From the NCBI RefSeq assembly GCF_030253575.1, contig NC_080563.1, forward strand, positions 39,043,501 through 39,107,500: 64,000 nt of DNA. Reading direction: 5' to 3'. Below, piece after piece: positions 13,283 to 25,619 of the stretch (the stretch's first letter is position 1; every line of letters starts with the position of its first letter). The stretch is from Rhododendron vialii. Taxonomy: Eukaryota; Streptophyta; Magnoliopsida; Ericales; Ericaceae. A model generated the notes under the pieces. The model did not search any database. It was not told where the DNA came from and saw only the letters and a program-made list of their open reading frames with translations. Made by a program: the position numbers and the translations under genes.

Positions 13283-13499
13283 TGCAATTCTAACTCTGTT
13301 CGAATTTCGTGAGAAGATGCGTATAGACTATGGGTGTGAAGTGTAAACATTGCATAAATTATGTAGTCGAATTTTGTGACATGATTGCATATATATTGTG
13401 TTGGAAGTTGATTCTCAACAAACAACTGATTCAATTGGTTCAAAGGCGGTCGGACGAGTATCAAAATGTGGGAGTTATCGTGGTGGTCATCCTATGTCT

Positions 13500-13611
13500 T
13501 CTAATTGACAGGTTCCAGGAGGCGAATACGAGTTTTGTGAGGCGGAGTGGAAATGGGGTTGCCCGTAGCATTGCTCAAAAAATTGTGAGAGGTCGTAAGT
13601 GTTCAATGTAG
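13500..13611 (+). pseudogene. RNase H-like remnant of a LINE or related retroelement
   Basis: The reading ANTSFVRRSGNGVARSIAQKIVR resembles the C-terminal 'V.R..N.vAH.lA..' block of the RNase H domain found in plant non-LTR elements. Only about 35 residues match, so this is a weak call. Confidence 0.35.
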
Positions 13612-13619
13612 GAGTTCAG

Positions 13620-15940
13620 GCCTCCGTTGTGGTTGTCATCTTCTCTTCATGGAATGGCTAGGTGGGATGCTATGGGGAAAAAATTCTTATCTGTTAATTT
13701 GTCAATTTTTATCTCGACAGGTTGTGGTGAAGTATTCTTTTATTTTGAGATTTATCGTGATTGGTAGACCTTGAATGCTCCCATTAAACGTAAAAATCTT
13801 GATTTTCTTGGGCGGAAGTACCAAAAAGATACGATGATGAATCACTATCAAAATAAGTGAATCATGCTATTCCACCTAACGCAATGGCTAGGTGGGATGC
13901 CATGGCCGAATTAATTCGACATCGCTCTCTGGATATTTGTATAATTATTCTACTATAGTCAGTCAAGAATTTTATTTATTTTAACAATTATAGCATTTCC
14001 ACTATTTATAAAAATAAAATAATGGACAGCCTGTATTTTATTATGGTCAAACGAGATCACATGCTTAAAAGGCAAAAGTATAGCGCCATTTCACACACCG
14101 GGCCCGCCGGGACGTGATTACTTTATTTTTGGGGATTGATAAAATTTAAAGAACAAAAAAGAAAAAGAAAAAACTCGTTTTAAATAATGAAAGTCTCTAG
14201 ATATATATATTTCATGTAAAAATATTTCGATAGGTTGCCAGTGGCAGAGGGACTTGAGTACAAGTATATATGGTCACTCGACCCTGCAAATATTTGATCA
14301 TTTGCAGCCGAATTTTACAATTTCGACCCTTGAAGAAATTTATAAACTGCCTAAACTCACTTCAATTGCAAAGCAACCACAAACGTCTCTTCTTTTGTAG
14401 TGTTGAGATAGTATTACGTCTTTGAGACCAATTATGAAGCAAAATATGATACGCTTGACATAAGTTAGATGCAATTGGTGAGGTAGATATAATCCCGAAA
14501 ACGTAAAATACACTCGACGCAAGAAAAAAATAACAGGATGGGTAGAAGAGGAGGCATAGGTTTCTTTTGGGAACGAAATCTCTACTGTACCATCAAATTT
14601 TGGGATGAAAAGTGGATTTGAGGATCTTCCACGAACTGCACCGTTTTCAAAGTATATAAGTTCATCCCTTCATAGAATCTCGTTGTGACACATTTCCAAA
14701 AAAAATTGGCAGGGGAAGGGGGGAGAGAAAAAGGTAAACCTTGATATAGATTTCATCAAAATAAATAATAGTTCAAAAAAGTCGGCGAGTAGCAGTACTG
14801 CAAATTAGATTCTCTGAAGGACCATATGTCTCTCTTAATTTTGATTTTTTATCGTATTTCTGTTGTTGACATTATGGCCGTGTTTTAGTCTCGGTGCTTG
14901 GGCGCTTCCGTGTGCAATCCCAACACGAAGATACGTAAGTTATTCGTTCCTGCCATTTTCCTCTTCGAATCCATGACCCAAAACATAGCCCAAAGGACAT
15001 CAAATTTGACTCATGCCTGAAAAGAAAGATTGAAAACCTCAAAACCAATGCTAGAGAAAAACTAGATGACATAAAAGTCTGTTCAAACCTGGGGTCCCTT
15101 CACATCATAGCTACAAGAGTTTGAAACAAAAAGGAGGGAACCTCCAGTACTCCACTACATGTGAAGAAATAGACACTTTCCACAAATCCAAAAGAAGAGT
15201 GGCATTATTAGCTCCCTCAATAGAAGCAGTAATTCTTCGGTGCTCTTTGGGCAGCGTCATGTGGTGCCCCAACACTTTTTTTCACAACATATTTTTGAGG
15301 TGTTCATACACTTAGTATATACTAAGTCTCAAAGAAATGTGTGGTGGAATTAGGGTGTCGGGTATAACAAGCTTAGAAACAGAGGCAAATTTGACGACGG
15401 TTTGAATTCTAACGTTATTACCTCCGAAAATACTTTTACCGGTTTGAATTCTGACATTATATTAGTACTGTTGGAAACACTTTCATCGACGGTTTTGGGG
15501 GTTTTACCGGCAGTTATTAAATGCCGCTAAAGCTAAAATTTGTCGTTGTGTGTATTGGGGGTAATTAATTTTATGGAACTTGAGCATTTCAACTGGAAAA
15601 TGCACAGGTACTATTTCGTACGTAACCTACGTGTACCTATAGCATTTCCAGTAGAAGTTATAAATTTTAGCATCAAAATGTTATTCACTCAAACAGACTC
15701 TAAATTCTTTTCTTTTGTATTGTTATGAATTTAAAACATAAGTTAACCTTTTCTCAGACATGCTATAATTTACAGTTGCCATCTAATTAATTAAAGGTTT
15801 TATTCTCAACCACATCTCACCTACTTCTGCTACTGAACTCATGTTCAGATTAATAGAAGAATCTGGGGAGAACAAGGTGGAAAGGTTTAAAATATAGAGC
15901 AGTGAGAAAAGGAGTAAGCAGTAATAGTCAACATTAGATG
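13620..15940. other. Gene-free stretch
   Basis: AT-rich sequence with no gene I can support. Near 15225-15360 is a gtcatgtggtgccccaacac ... ggaattagggtgtcg motif pair shared with about 26570-26690, suggesting an old MITE. Confidence 0.4.
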
Positions 15941-15959
15941 ACAGGAGGATGGAAACATC

Positions 15960-16375
15960 AAAAGATATTAAGAAAAATCACTGCAGAAATTTTGGAAGGA
16001 TGGAACATTTGCAGAGTACTCTTTTGAGAAGCAAGGGAATGCTCTATCATTTTGGAGAAGGCAATCTTCAAGACAGTCATCACAGTCACAAACATCAAAA
16101 TATGTATGGGAGAGTTTCCGGAAGAAAGATTCCAGAAAAGCGGAAGAGCAACTAGCAGGAGAGCTCCTGGTCAAGCAAAAGAGCGACTGAAAGCGATTCA
16201 CTGGATTGACCGACTTGTTTTCCTCCCTGATTGGCTTTATTGCCTGGAATGACTTCCCGAAGGAAAGGACTTAGTGCTGGTAGCAAGGGGAAAGGCAGAA
16301 CAGGAACAGAAGTTCGAAAAGATGTTGGCCGGGTTGAACCATAACCATCAGGATATTGTTTCTGGATTCTGGAAA
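15960..16375 (+). pseudogene. Decayed coding stretch of unknown family
   Basis: The plus strand reads protein-like in successive frames: FWKDGTFAEYSFEKQGNALSFWRRQS then RKKDSRKAEEQLAGELLVKQ to a TGA at about 16190; the same frame continues as KRFTGLTDLFSSLIGFIAWND; then, shifted, LPEGKDLVLVARGKAEQEQK and FEKMLAGLNHNHQDIVSGFW to a stop. No initiating ATG, and no splice sites I trust. Probably a pseudogene or retrocopy; I do not recognise it. Confidence 0.35.
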
Positions 16376-17028
16376 TAGTATACTGGAAGGCCAGATGGTT
16401 GAAAGTGGCCATGGAACGAAACAAAAAGCACTGGTAAAAAAAAGAGAGAACAATTTTATCTGACATTTGCAGTTAAACTTCACCCTTCCAATTCGAAGAG
16501 TGGGTCAACAGGGGATAGAAATTTGAAGACTGGTTTAGCATTTTAAAGTTCTGCCGAAGCACTTAAAGTTTTACTAAACTTTCAAATTTGATACTCGATT
16601 TGATATTTGTTACCTCTGCATGCTCGTAAAATGATCTGCATTTGTTTCTTCATGTATGAGAAAAAGCTAAGGCCAATCATGAATTTCCGTGGATCAAAAA
16701 AAAAAAATCCTAAATTTCCATCCCTCAAAGGCTACCCGCAGTGGCGGAGCTAGGATTTTGACCCAGGGGCCGGGGCGGGTTTTTACTGATAAAGGACTGG
16801 CCATATATAATATGCTGAATCACATATAAACTACACAATGACCTATATGTTTGCTCCTTGGTCCCTTCTACTTCTCTAACTATGCAGTATGTTTATAGAC
16901 AAGGCAGAAAGACTTCACCAAAACAGTGAGGACTAAGCTGCAACAAAACTCTCTTTTTATCTACAGTGGATACATGTTTCCCTTGCATATATACATCTAG
17001 CTACCATTTATCTACGTATATACGGCCT

Positions 17029-20000
17029 TCACCATGGTCCGGTTAGTGTTCGCCTCAGGCATCGTCTCTTACCTCCCTGCTGCATACTCCTCATCTCTGA
17101 AACCTGAATAGTGAAAAAAAAAAAGCGGAGAATCAAATTAAGTTCAACCATTTAAAAGAAAAAAAGTCTCGAGTTGCAAGGATAATTTGTCGTCGTGTGA
17201 AGAAAGAGGGAGAGAGTAGAAGTGCAAGTAGGATGGAGTGGATGCTTGTGAACCTGTGTTATAAGTACAAATGTGGCATTGTACTGAGAAGCATAACTCA
17301 TAGCCATAAAAAAAGATTGGGCGTCCATCGTTTCTAGAAATTTCTCAAAAAATGTACATATCAAAAGATGCTAGTACTCCACAACCAGCAACGCTTGTGG
17401 GATGAATGCTGTCTGATTAACAAATTGAAAATGGTGAGGGCACCGTCTGGCTCTAGCTAAACTACACAACAGGAACGCGAAAATGAGTCATTCCACCTTT
17501 CATTCCCCATGCCAAATGGTCTTTTGTTTTGTTTTTTTTAAACCAGAGACACCTTTACAGACTACATGGGTATGAGTAAAGGAAATGTGTACAGCATGTC
17601 TAGTTGGGCATACACCCTCGGTGCATGGCATCATATAACAATTCGTAAAGCTGATCCTTCTTAGTCTGTAATCAACAGCTCACCCTTACAACATAGAAGA
17701 AAGATGTCGAAAAAATGGAATACGGTAGTGCTTGGTGTCCTTTGACATGAGTAGTCGAATCCAACACCAAGATACGTACCTGAACCCACCACTCATACCA
17801 GGTTCATGCTGTCAACAACCCCAACAGCATATGCAGAAAATGGTTGTGTTTTTACCGAAAAAAACTTAGCAGTCAATTACTAAAGCACATGCAACTTAAG
17901 TCCGAAGCATTGCAACATGTTTCTGAAGCTTAAAAGATATCAGAATCACAGGTTCAAAGAGAACCAAATCCCGATCCTTCGTCAAAACTACAATCCAAAA
18001 CGTGGGAATCGAGAATTTAGCATCTAAAATGGATTAAAAAGCAACTATGTGCTATGTTCGGTTAATTTTAGGTGCGTGAAACAAACAATTAGAGTGTCAG
18101 TATGAAGAAAGTACAAGACACAGGCCTAGCAACATTTTAAGGACCAAAATAGTATGCAATGAAGGAATCAACATTCAATTGATTCTTTGAAGGGGATGTG
18201 GCAAAGAACGATATTTATGACCTAGCCAATCAAAATAAAGGAGCTGGAAAGTATTACTGATGACCTAAGAAGAAAGTAGGAGAAGATAGGTATGCATATA
18301 ACTTTATAAGAGAAACTAGACAGCCATAACTTCATTAGTGATCGAATCCACATTTACGAAAAGGCATACGCAGCATACCTGATTTTTCTGCCTCTCGAAT
18401 ATTACTGCCTGTTAACATTCAAACTTTTGTTAATGATGGTTGCTACATGGATCGGACGCCGGCACAACTACCAAAAAGTCAGAGAACAAAAAGTAGCATA
18501 TGGTGTGTCAAGAGTTACCTGTTTCTTGCGTAATTCTTCGTTTTCATTTTTCAGGGTTGCAACTTCTGCTTCCAACTCAGTAGTATAGGCCTGATAACAG
18601 CCGAAACAGAATAAGTACAACAAATTCTAAACATTTATTCTGATCAAAACAACATGATCGATGGTGTTCTTAAAATAAATCATAGTTCTCCGTGGTCACC
18701 ACTTACCAGTGTTCCGTATACATAGAAAAAGAGTTAATTGGTTCTAAACTAGTTCAATGTGTAGACAAATTCATGCCGCAAAGTTTCAATCAATATTATG
18801 GTATTAGGCTTATACCCATTACCTTGAAATGAATGAGATACTAAGAACTTTTCATGGGAGTAGCCTCTCAGAACTTTTCATCTCTTGTTATATCAGATTG
18901 CTATCACATTATCATTCTGCTGCATAAGATATCCATCCATTCTCTCGCAAACAGTGGTGCAGCATGTCCATTTGTGATAAAAGCAGAGTGTTAACAGAAG
19001 CAAAATTCAAAAAAGCTACAAGAACACGGAATTTATCATCTTTTTTTCCTTTTTACAGTGCCAAAGTTTTGGTTTCCTTTGCACAGTATCTGCTAAGATA
19101 TTTAAAATATATAGTTGTTAAATTGGAAAAATAAGGCATCTTCCTTGGTTCAAAAATTTCAGCTTCTTTTTTCTTACTCCAAGCGCATCATAAACACAGG
19201 CCAACTTTGCAGTTGTTCTGTCCGGGAAGTTACATCACCAAAATATGGTGGCACTACTGTATCAAGAGCACAATGAAGGTGAAGGTATTATTACTCAACG
19301 ATCAACATTGTCGACTAGAACCATTATTAAGCATGGCAGAAAAAATCAAGAGAAAACTGGTTGTAAATTCCAATGACAACACAAAATACTGAAACCCAAC
19401 ACTAGAAAGTATTCCCAGATAACCAGGCGGTCCTTAATCCGCCTTGTTTCATAAATCCATCTCTTATGATGATCATTCAATACTGTTAGAGCAGTTGTAA
19501 AGCCATTTACAAACTAAACAGCCCTAAACTGCCACTATGTGTTTGTGCAATTGAGTATCCTATGTTTTCGGGATGTGATACTATGTTTTCGAGATGTTAA
19601 CAGAAAGGGGTTGGATCAAAGAAAGAAGACAATCCACAAATGAATATAACTCAGTAGGAAGTAGACTTAGACACATGAGAAAAGTTTATCTGTTTATGTT
19701 TATCAACTCGTCAAATACCCATCGAATCTTTCCAAAACTCTCGGACTTTTCGTTGGCGAGAATCTCATGGACAGCATTGGTTTGAGAGACAAAACAAGTT
19801 CCATAATCATGCGATCACTATGAGTTCTAAAGTAAGATTTACAGTTGATCCAGTGATTCCACAATTACATCTGGAGTACCATTTATTTAAATTGGATAAA
19901 GTGGCAGGTCCATTGGTGACCATCGAAACTTGTAAATGTGCATACAAAAGTCAGAAGATTCACTCTATACTCAAATCAAAGAAGCAGATACATGAACAAC

Positions 20001-21145
20001 AACAACAACAACATGCTGATATATAAGCTAATGGCATTCACCTGCTTACGAGCCCGTGATCTTGAAGCCGATTCCCTGTTCTTTATCATCCTTCTCTGTC
20101 TCCTCTCAACAACCTTCTCCACATCTCTACTGCATCTTCGTCCCCGTAAACCCCCATTATTAAACACGTAAGGAACCGGCGACACAGAAGAGGTATCCCC
20201 TCTAGTCTTCCCAAGCCCATCTGAAACCGGGGAATCCACTGCAACTGCAACTCCACCAGGCCCCAAACCACTTATCCCCCAATTACCATTTATCGACTGT
20301 TCCGTAATTCCAACAATCCCACCCCCAATTCTTGGGCTACCCAATTGAGTACTAATTGGTATAGCCATGGGGTTGGCATAAGCCAGATTAGATTGCTTGG
20401 GAAAAAGTTGTTGCTGCTGTTGTGGCATGAAAATCTGCTGCTGTGCTGATCTAACCCCATTCACATTCACTGGTAATTTAGAAGTTTGCTTACTAGCATC
20501 AGGAATCCTATTTCCCATCAATCCCAAGTTTGGATTTGCGACATTCATCTGTTGAAACCCGAATCCTGAGGCACTATTAGCACTAGAACGCAAAAAATCC
20601 CCAAACAAAGCACTATTATTTGGTTTTCCCTGAAATTGAGCGTCCTCCCTCACAACACCAGCTCTCACCAAGAACTCTTCAAGTGTGATCTCTCCCAACG
20701 TTCGTTGTCTCTCTGGCAAAATCGATCCTCCTCCTCCAACACCACCACCACTACGACCACCATTGGCTTCGTTCCCACCACCACTTTCCTTACCTAAATC
20801 TCTCCAGACTTCATCGACGGTCTTCTGACTCAGGGTCCGGGGCAACGTTAAGGAGCCTTGCCTCTGCAAATACCCACTAGGGGTATCTGCTTCTTGCCCA
20901 ATATTAGCTATCCCCATGGTGGTTTGGATCTCCTCAGCACTCCAAATGTTCTTCAACAGTTCATCCATGTTCATTGACCCAAAATCCTTTCCACCCCCAC
21001 CCAAGGAACTCTGAAACTCATCAAATGTTAAGGTATAAACCGATGATTGTCGCGCCAAAGGGAAAGTCCCCGGTGGCCTCCCACCACCACCGGCTCCCCC
21101 GTCCCCCAGCGGCTCATTTCCAAATCCAAAGTTTCTAAAGTTCAT
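17029..21145 (-). CDS. ABF/AREB-type bZIP transcription factor
   Basis: Joined CDS of four exons: 21145-20042, 18590-18519, 18408-18379, 17103-17029, all phase 0, giving 426 residues (Arabidopsis ABF2/AREB1 is about this size). The conserved blocks are in order: C1 (ARQSSVYTLTFDEFQSSLG, near residues 31-49), C2 (GSMNMDELLKNIWSAEE), C3 (RQGSLTLPRTLSQKTVDEVWRDL), and C4 at the C-terminus, ending RRCLRRTLTGPW. The basic region RRQRRMIKNRESASRSRARKQ is residues 348-368, followed by leucines at 374, 381 and 388. A short glutamine run lies near residue 245. R-x-x-S/T sites in C1-C4 are the SnRK2 targets through which ABA activates this family; the protein binds ABRE (ACGTG) promoter sites in the nucleus. 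Splitting of the zipper over 72-, 30- and 75-nt exons fits the family pattern. Which ABF paralogue it is cannot be decided here. Confidence 0.95.
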
Positions 21146-21269
21146 ATTTGGGTTCCCTTCACTAAATTGTCCGAAGTCAGTTTCAGAAGCTGATCATATC
21201 CAAGCTTAATCAAACGGATTCCATGATCTCTCTCTCTGTCTCTGCCTCAATATCTATGTTTCCACATAG

Positions 21270-21359
21270 GATGGGTGTAAAGCTAGGCAAATTGGTTCTG
21301 CGCCAAAGAGCATACGATTGTGTTGGTTGCAAGAGATGTGAATCTGCCTGTCCAACGCG
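21270..21359 (+). pseudogene. Plastid psaC fragment inserted in nuclear DNA (NUPT)
   Basis: An open stretch of about 90 bp translates to a segment containing DCVGCKRCESACPT, the second 4Fe-4S cysteine motif of the photosystem I subunit PsaC. The DNA to its left (gatgggtgtaaagctaggca) also follows the psaC codons encoding the linker before that motif. Neither the PsaC start nor its C-terminal part is present, and the reading diverges after the CPT. It lies 125-215 bp upstream of the bZIP ATG, on the opposite strand, so it is within that gene's leader or proximal promoter. Interpreted as a short nuclear-integrated plastid fragment; a nuclear ferredoxin-like exon is the less likely alternative because there is no other exon nearby. 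Confidence 0.72.
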
Positions 21360-21834
21360 TAATCATGAACAGATTGAATTGAACAAGAAGAGGAGTAGAA
21401 ATTTCAGAATTGTTTGCTTAAACCCAATATGACTACAAGCAAGAAACTTCTGTACCAATATGCAAATCCATACATCATACATACAAGCAGCAAGTTTAGA
21501 ACTCAAATCCCATATGCATGTCAAATTCAAACCATGTTCACATGTATACCACTCTCTCTACATTTCTAAATGCATATGGTCTTCAAAACCATAAACATAA
21601 CTAGAAAAATTTACAAAAAAGGAAACGAAAGCAGAAAAGGAAGGAAGAATGCGATTTTACCAAGCCAAGATCCAAGAACCCAACTTTCCTTTTTTGAACT
21701 GACCAAAAGACCAACCGTAGAAAAAAAGTTTTGCTTGAATATGAAGGGACAGTTTTTATTACCTGTTTTTTTTTTCTTCTGCGACCTTTTTTCTTTCTTT
21801 GTAGGAATGGCGAAAATGGTGGGGATAAAAATGG

Positions 21835-22470
21835 AGTTTATAGAAGGCATTAGAGAATATCCAAAAAGCAATAAGGTCGTTGTGGGGGGTAACGTGGTCC
21901 AATCGGGATGAGGTATAAATGTGACCTTTTAATCAATCATAGTCAATAATATGGAAACATACCGGCCGTCCACGTTTCTTGATTTGAACGGTTTTAGGTG
22001 ACTTTTTTTTTTTGTTTGTTCAAAAAAATTCGCATTTGTTAGTTTTACGTTAAATTTTTGTGTATTAGTATTAATTTGTCTCAACTAGATGAATCGGAAA
22101 AGTGAATTTCTCTTTACTTTTATCCAAATATTTTTAAAAATATTCAAGACAAAATTCAAAAAGCCTCAAAAGCCCATTTTTGTATGCGGGGTGGATACTC
22201 ACGCGTGCATGTGAAGGTATCGATCGAGTAGGTGAGATAAGATTTTAGACGAGTAGACCAAGTAGGTGAGATGAGATTTGACCGGAGCAGAGAGTCGACG
22301 ACGTGAGGTTAAGGCTGTAAACAAGCAGCAAGGTAGTTGTGGGTGGAAACGTGGTCCAATCGGATAAAAAAATCGAGTTTAGAAAAGGAAAGCATTAGAG
22401 AATATCCAAAGGCAAAAAGCATTAGAGAACGGTTTTAGGTGACCTTTTTTTTTTTTGTTTTCGAGATGAC
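21835..22470. repeat. Partial duplication upstream of the bZIP gene
   Basis: Words gcattagagaatatccaaa, aacgtggtccaatcgg and acggttttaggtgac each occur near 21847-22010 and again near 22332-22450, in somewhat changed order, so the upstream region was duplicated. Each copy carries an ACGTGG core next to CCAAT. Confidence 0.75.
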
Positions 22471-22544
22471 TACTGGTAGAGTTTAGAGTCGACTTCTGGT
22501 GGAGTTTAGAGATCTCTTTGGGAATTTATTCTATTTGTACTTAT

Positions 22545-22777
22545 TTCCTCCGTCTCAAATTGGATGTCAATTTTTGATATTCGTGTCAATTTCAATTCTT
22601 TATATATTTGAATATGGATATCAAAAAATATGCAATATGAATTTTGTTTTATAGTTCTCGATTAGTTCTATTATACAAAGTTTTCAAACACATGAAAAAC
22701 ATTATAGATTGAAAGACATAAGCGACGAAAAATGATACGAGTTTCAAAAATTGTCATCCATTTTGAGACGGAAGGAG
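22545..22777. mobile_element. Stowaway-type MITE
   Basis: Inverted ends TTCCTCCGTCTCAAATTGGA (left) and TTTTGAGACGGAAGGAG (right), then TA on the right; the left neighbour is also TA-rich. The CTCC-TCCGTC end is the Stowaway (Tc1/mariner) hallmark. Confidence 0.85.
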
Positions 22778-23569
22778 TACAACTATAAACAATAGCATCA
22801 GGATGTATTGCGCCAAAAAACGACGCCAAAAACCGTTCTGAATACATACTCATTATTTGTGAGGTTCACACGCGCACACACTAAACAGTGTATAATAAGT
22901 CCCATAGATGATATCACTATGATATCATTATGTGCGCATTTGTGTGTGCCTATACTTTTTGGTTGACTGTCGTTTTCGAATTTGTAAAGAACCTTGACAA
23001 AAATAGAGGATAAGAGTAAATAGTTAACTATTGCTTTTGCACTCTACCTTAGCTCCCGTTCAGATAACAATAAATGATGGGAAATGATGAAAAACCAATT
23101 TTTATCACAAATTTTGGCATGTTTAGTTACCAAGAAAATAGTGAAAATCTCAGAAATACTTTTTTTTAGTAAGACTCATTTTCCCCCAAAACGCATCCTG
23201 CAAAAAAAGTAGTAGAAATTTATTATTATGGGAAAATTTCCTCACAATCAAATAAATTTTCCTTTGTCAAGTGAATGCTCATAGAAAATTTTTTATTTTT
23301 TATTTTACTTCACTTCAATTCACTTTTTTTAGGATTAACTTCCCGCGTAACATTTTTGACAAATGAACAAAGACCGAGAGTTGCTCTCTTTTTGGACATG
23401 GCAATAGTTAATGGGTCAGTGTGTTAACAGTGGTAATAGGGGAAATGGGCTAGTGAATTTTGAAATCACCACAAGTACACGAAGCATAAGATTATAAATA
23501 CATTGTGTTATTAGATACAATTGATGCTTGTTATATGATTGAGGGACTCATCACATGTGGATGGTGTTA

Positions 23570-23953
23570 GAAATATGTTTAGCTCCAATAAAAGGTTATA
23601 AGTTTGTGTCTGGTTTTCTTCAGTTGTTTGTGGGCTGCTCCGGCAATGGTGCTTCTCGCCGGTTTGTAATGGCTGCTCCTCGGTGTTTCTCCTTTGTCCG
23701 CGTGTTAAGGGGATAGTAATGACCAGTGATGGTAACGTCCTCTCTCGGCTTGGCGGATTTCATCGGCTCGTGGGTTAGCCGCTTATGCCCTTATCGTTTT
23801 GTGCGCTTATTGTAATCCAGGATTTTGATTTTTGGAGTTTTCGATGCTTGTTCTTGGGGTGATATCCCCATACTTGTGTGGTTTTCTCTGTAATTGATCC
23901 TCTGGATCTTTTTTCGATAATGGCAATCAAGTTTGTTGTTCAAAAAAAAAAAA
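23570..23953 (+). mobile_element. LINE 3' end with poly-A tail
   Basis: T/G-rich sequence ending gataatggcaatcaagtttg ttgttc followed by 12 A (about 23942-23953), the usual 3' end of plant L1-type insertions. 5' truncated, no coding part. Confidence 0.6.
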
Positions 23954-24232
23954 CATGAGTATTATCCAAAAGTCCAAGTTTTCAGCCTTAACTATCAAGC
24001 ATGTGCTAACTGTCTTCCCCAAACCTACCAAAAAAAGGCAAGAGATCAAGAAATTTCACATCATACAATCCAGCATCAAAGATAAGCCCAAATTAAGGAA
24101 TCCAAGTTGGACGGTGAAGTATTTGCCAACTCTACAAAAGACAAAAACTCTTTCCTCTCCTTTTCAAAGTGTTTCATTATTGCCCCTGGACAAAGATGGG
24201 ACTAGGAAGTATAGATGCTCCTACGATCAGGG

Positions 24233-25012
24233 ATGTCCTATTAGAGTATCCACGATTGACATAACCAAAAGTACCAAGTTTTTAAAATTAATAATGTTGC
24301 TGTAAAATATGACTCATAATGCTATAATCAAATTTAACAACCTCCTTAAAAATAATCAAATTTTAAATTTTGGATAATCAAAACTAACAACATTTTACCA
24401 ATAACCAGATTTAATGAACCTTACATTCTCAATCAAATGCATACATCATTACAAAAAAAAAAAAAAAAAGTTCTATCTCTTCCCTTTTCCCCTCTCTCTC
24501 TCTCTTTTTTTTTTCAACAATGTTTTCAAAAAAAATATTTTACTTATTTTTTTTTTAAAAACTGTTTTCCCCCAAAAATTATTTTCTAACTATTTTTAAA
24601 AAATATTTTTATACAAAAGAATTGTTCTGTTTTTTAAAAATTGTTTTGTATAAAACCTTTTCTTATATAAAAAATATTTTTTCAAAAATCGTAATTACAC
24701 AAAAGCTATTTTTCTTAAAATTGTTTTTCTTTTTTAAAAAAAATCCAAAAAAGGTTAAAAAATTATTGTCTATTTCTAATAAGTAGTTTTTATTAGTCTC
24801 AAAATTATTTTTAGAAAAAATTATTTCTATGTTCACAGTTATTAGTTTTTTTTGTAATTTAAAACAGCGATGTGACAACTTTTGGTTATTCAATTTTGAT
24901 TATGCCATTATGGACCTCTACATTGCTAACCTTAGCAATCTCTTAAACGGATAATCAAAAGCTGATGTGGCAACTTTTGGCTATCCATTTTTAATTATAG
25001 CATTGTGGATAC
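24233..25012. mobile_element. Degenerate long MITE with GAGTATCCAC ends
   Basis: Left end attagagtatccacgattga and right end tagcattgtggatacccttag are inverted; inner ataaccaaaagt / cttttggctat also pair. The middle is a long A/T homopolymer-rich stretch. Confidence 0.6.
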
Positions 25013-25463
25013 CCTTAGGTACTTGTGATATCATGTATATTATCTTTTTATGTTTTATGTTTTTTAAATCATTGTCTTATATAAAAAATTGAGATCTATT
25101 AAATATGATTCATATTGCATATTTTTAGCAATATACGTCGAGAGATATAAGTAGTTGAAAATGCACGCAAAATCGTAGTGGACAATTAAATAAGGACGGA
25201 TGGAGTATTTTTTAAGCACTTATTTTTCACTTTACGGGGACAGGTTATTCTTTCATAATACATCACATCTAATTCAAAAAATAAGTACTTATTTTACCGA
25301 TTAGAAAATAAGTACTTATTTTAGTTAGTAGAACATGATCTAAATCTTCCAAAAATAAGTTAAAGTGTACACAAAGTGACTGGAACATCCGTTATTACAA
25401 AACCATTGAGCCTCCATCCTAATCAGTTATACTTTATATTTACATAATCGTTGAATTTTATCC

Positions 25464-25616
25464 AAGGGAAATGATTTTGCCACACCATTTTTTGATAATG
25501 CCACATCCTGTAAGTGTATTTTTTTGGTGCAAAAAAATACCCTTGTAGGATGTAAAAAAAATACACTTGTAGGATATGACATTATCAAAAAATGGTGTGG
25601 CAAAATCACTACCCTT
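25464..25616. mobile_element. Small near-perfect foldback MITE
   Basis: Left GATTTTGCCACACCATTTTT TGATAATG is exactly repeated in reverse on the right, and AAGGG/CCCTT lies outside on both sides. The inner arms (gtgtatttttt / aaaaaaatacac) also pair, so almost the whole 150 bp can fold into a hairpin. Confidence 0.85.
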
Positions 25617-25619
25617 ATC

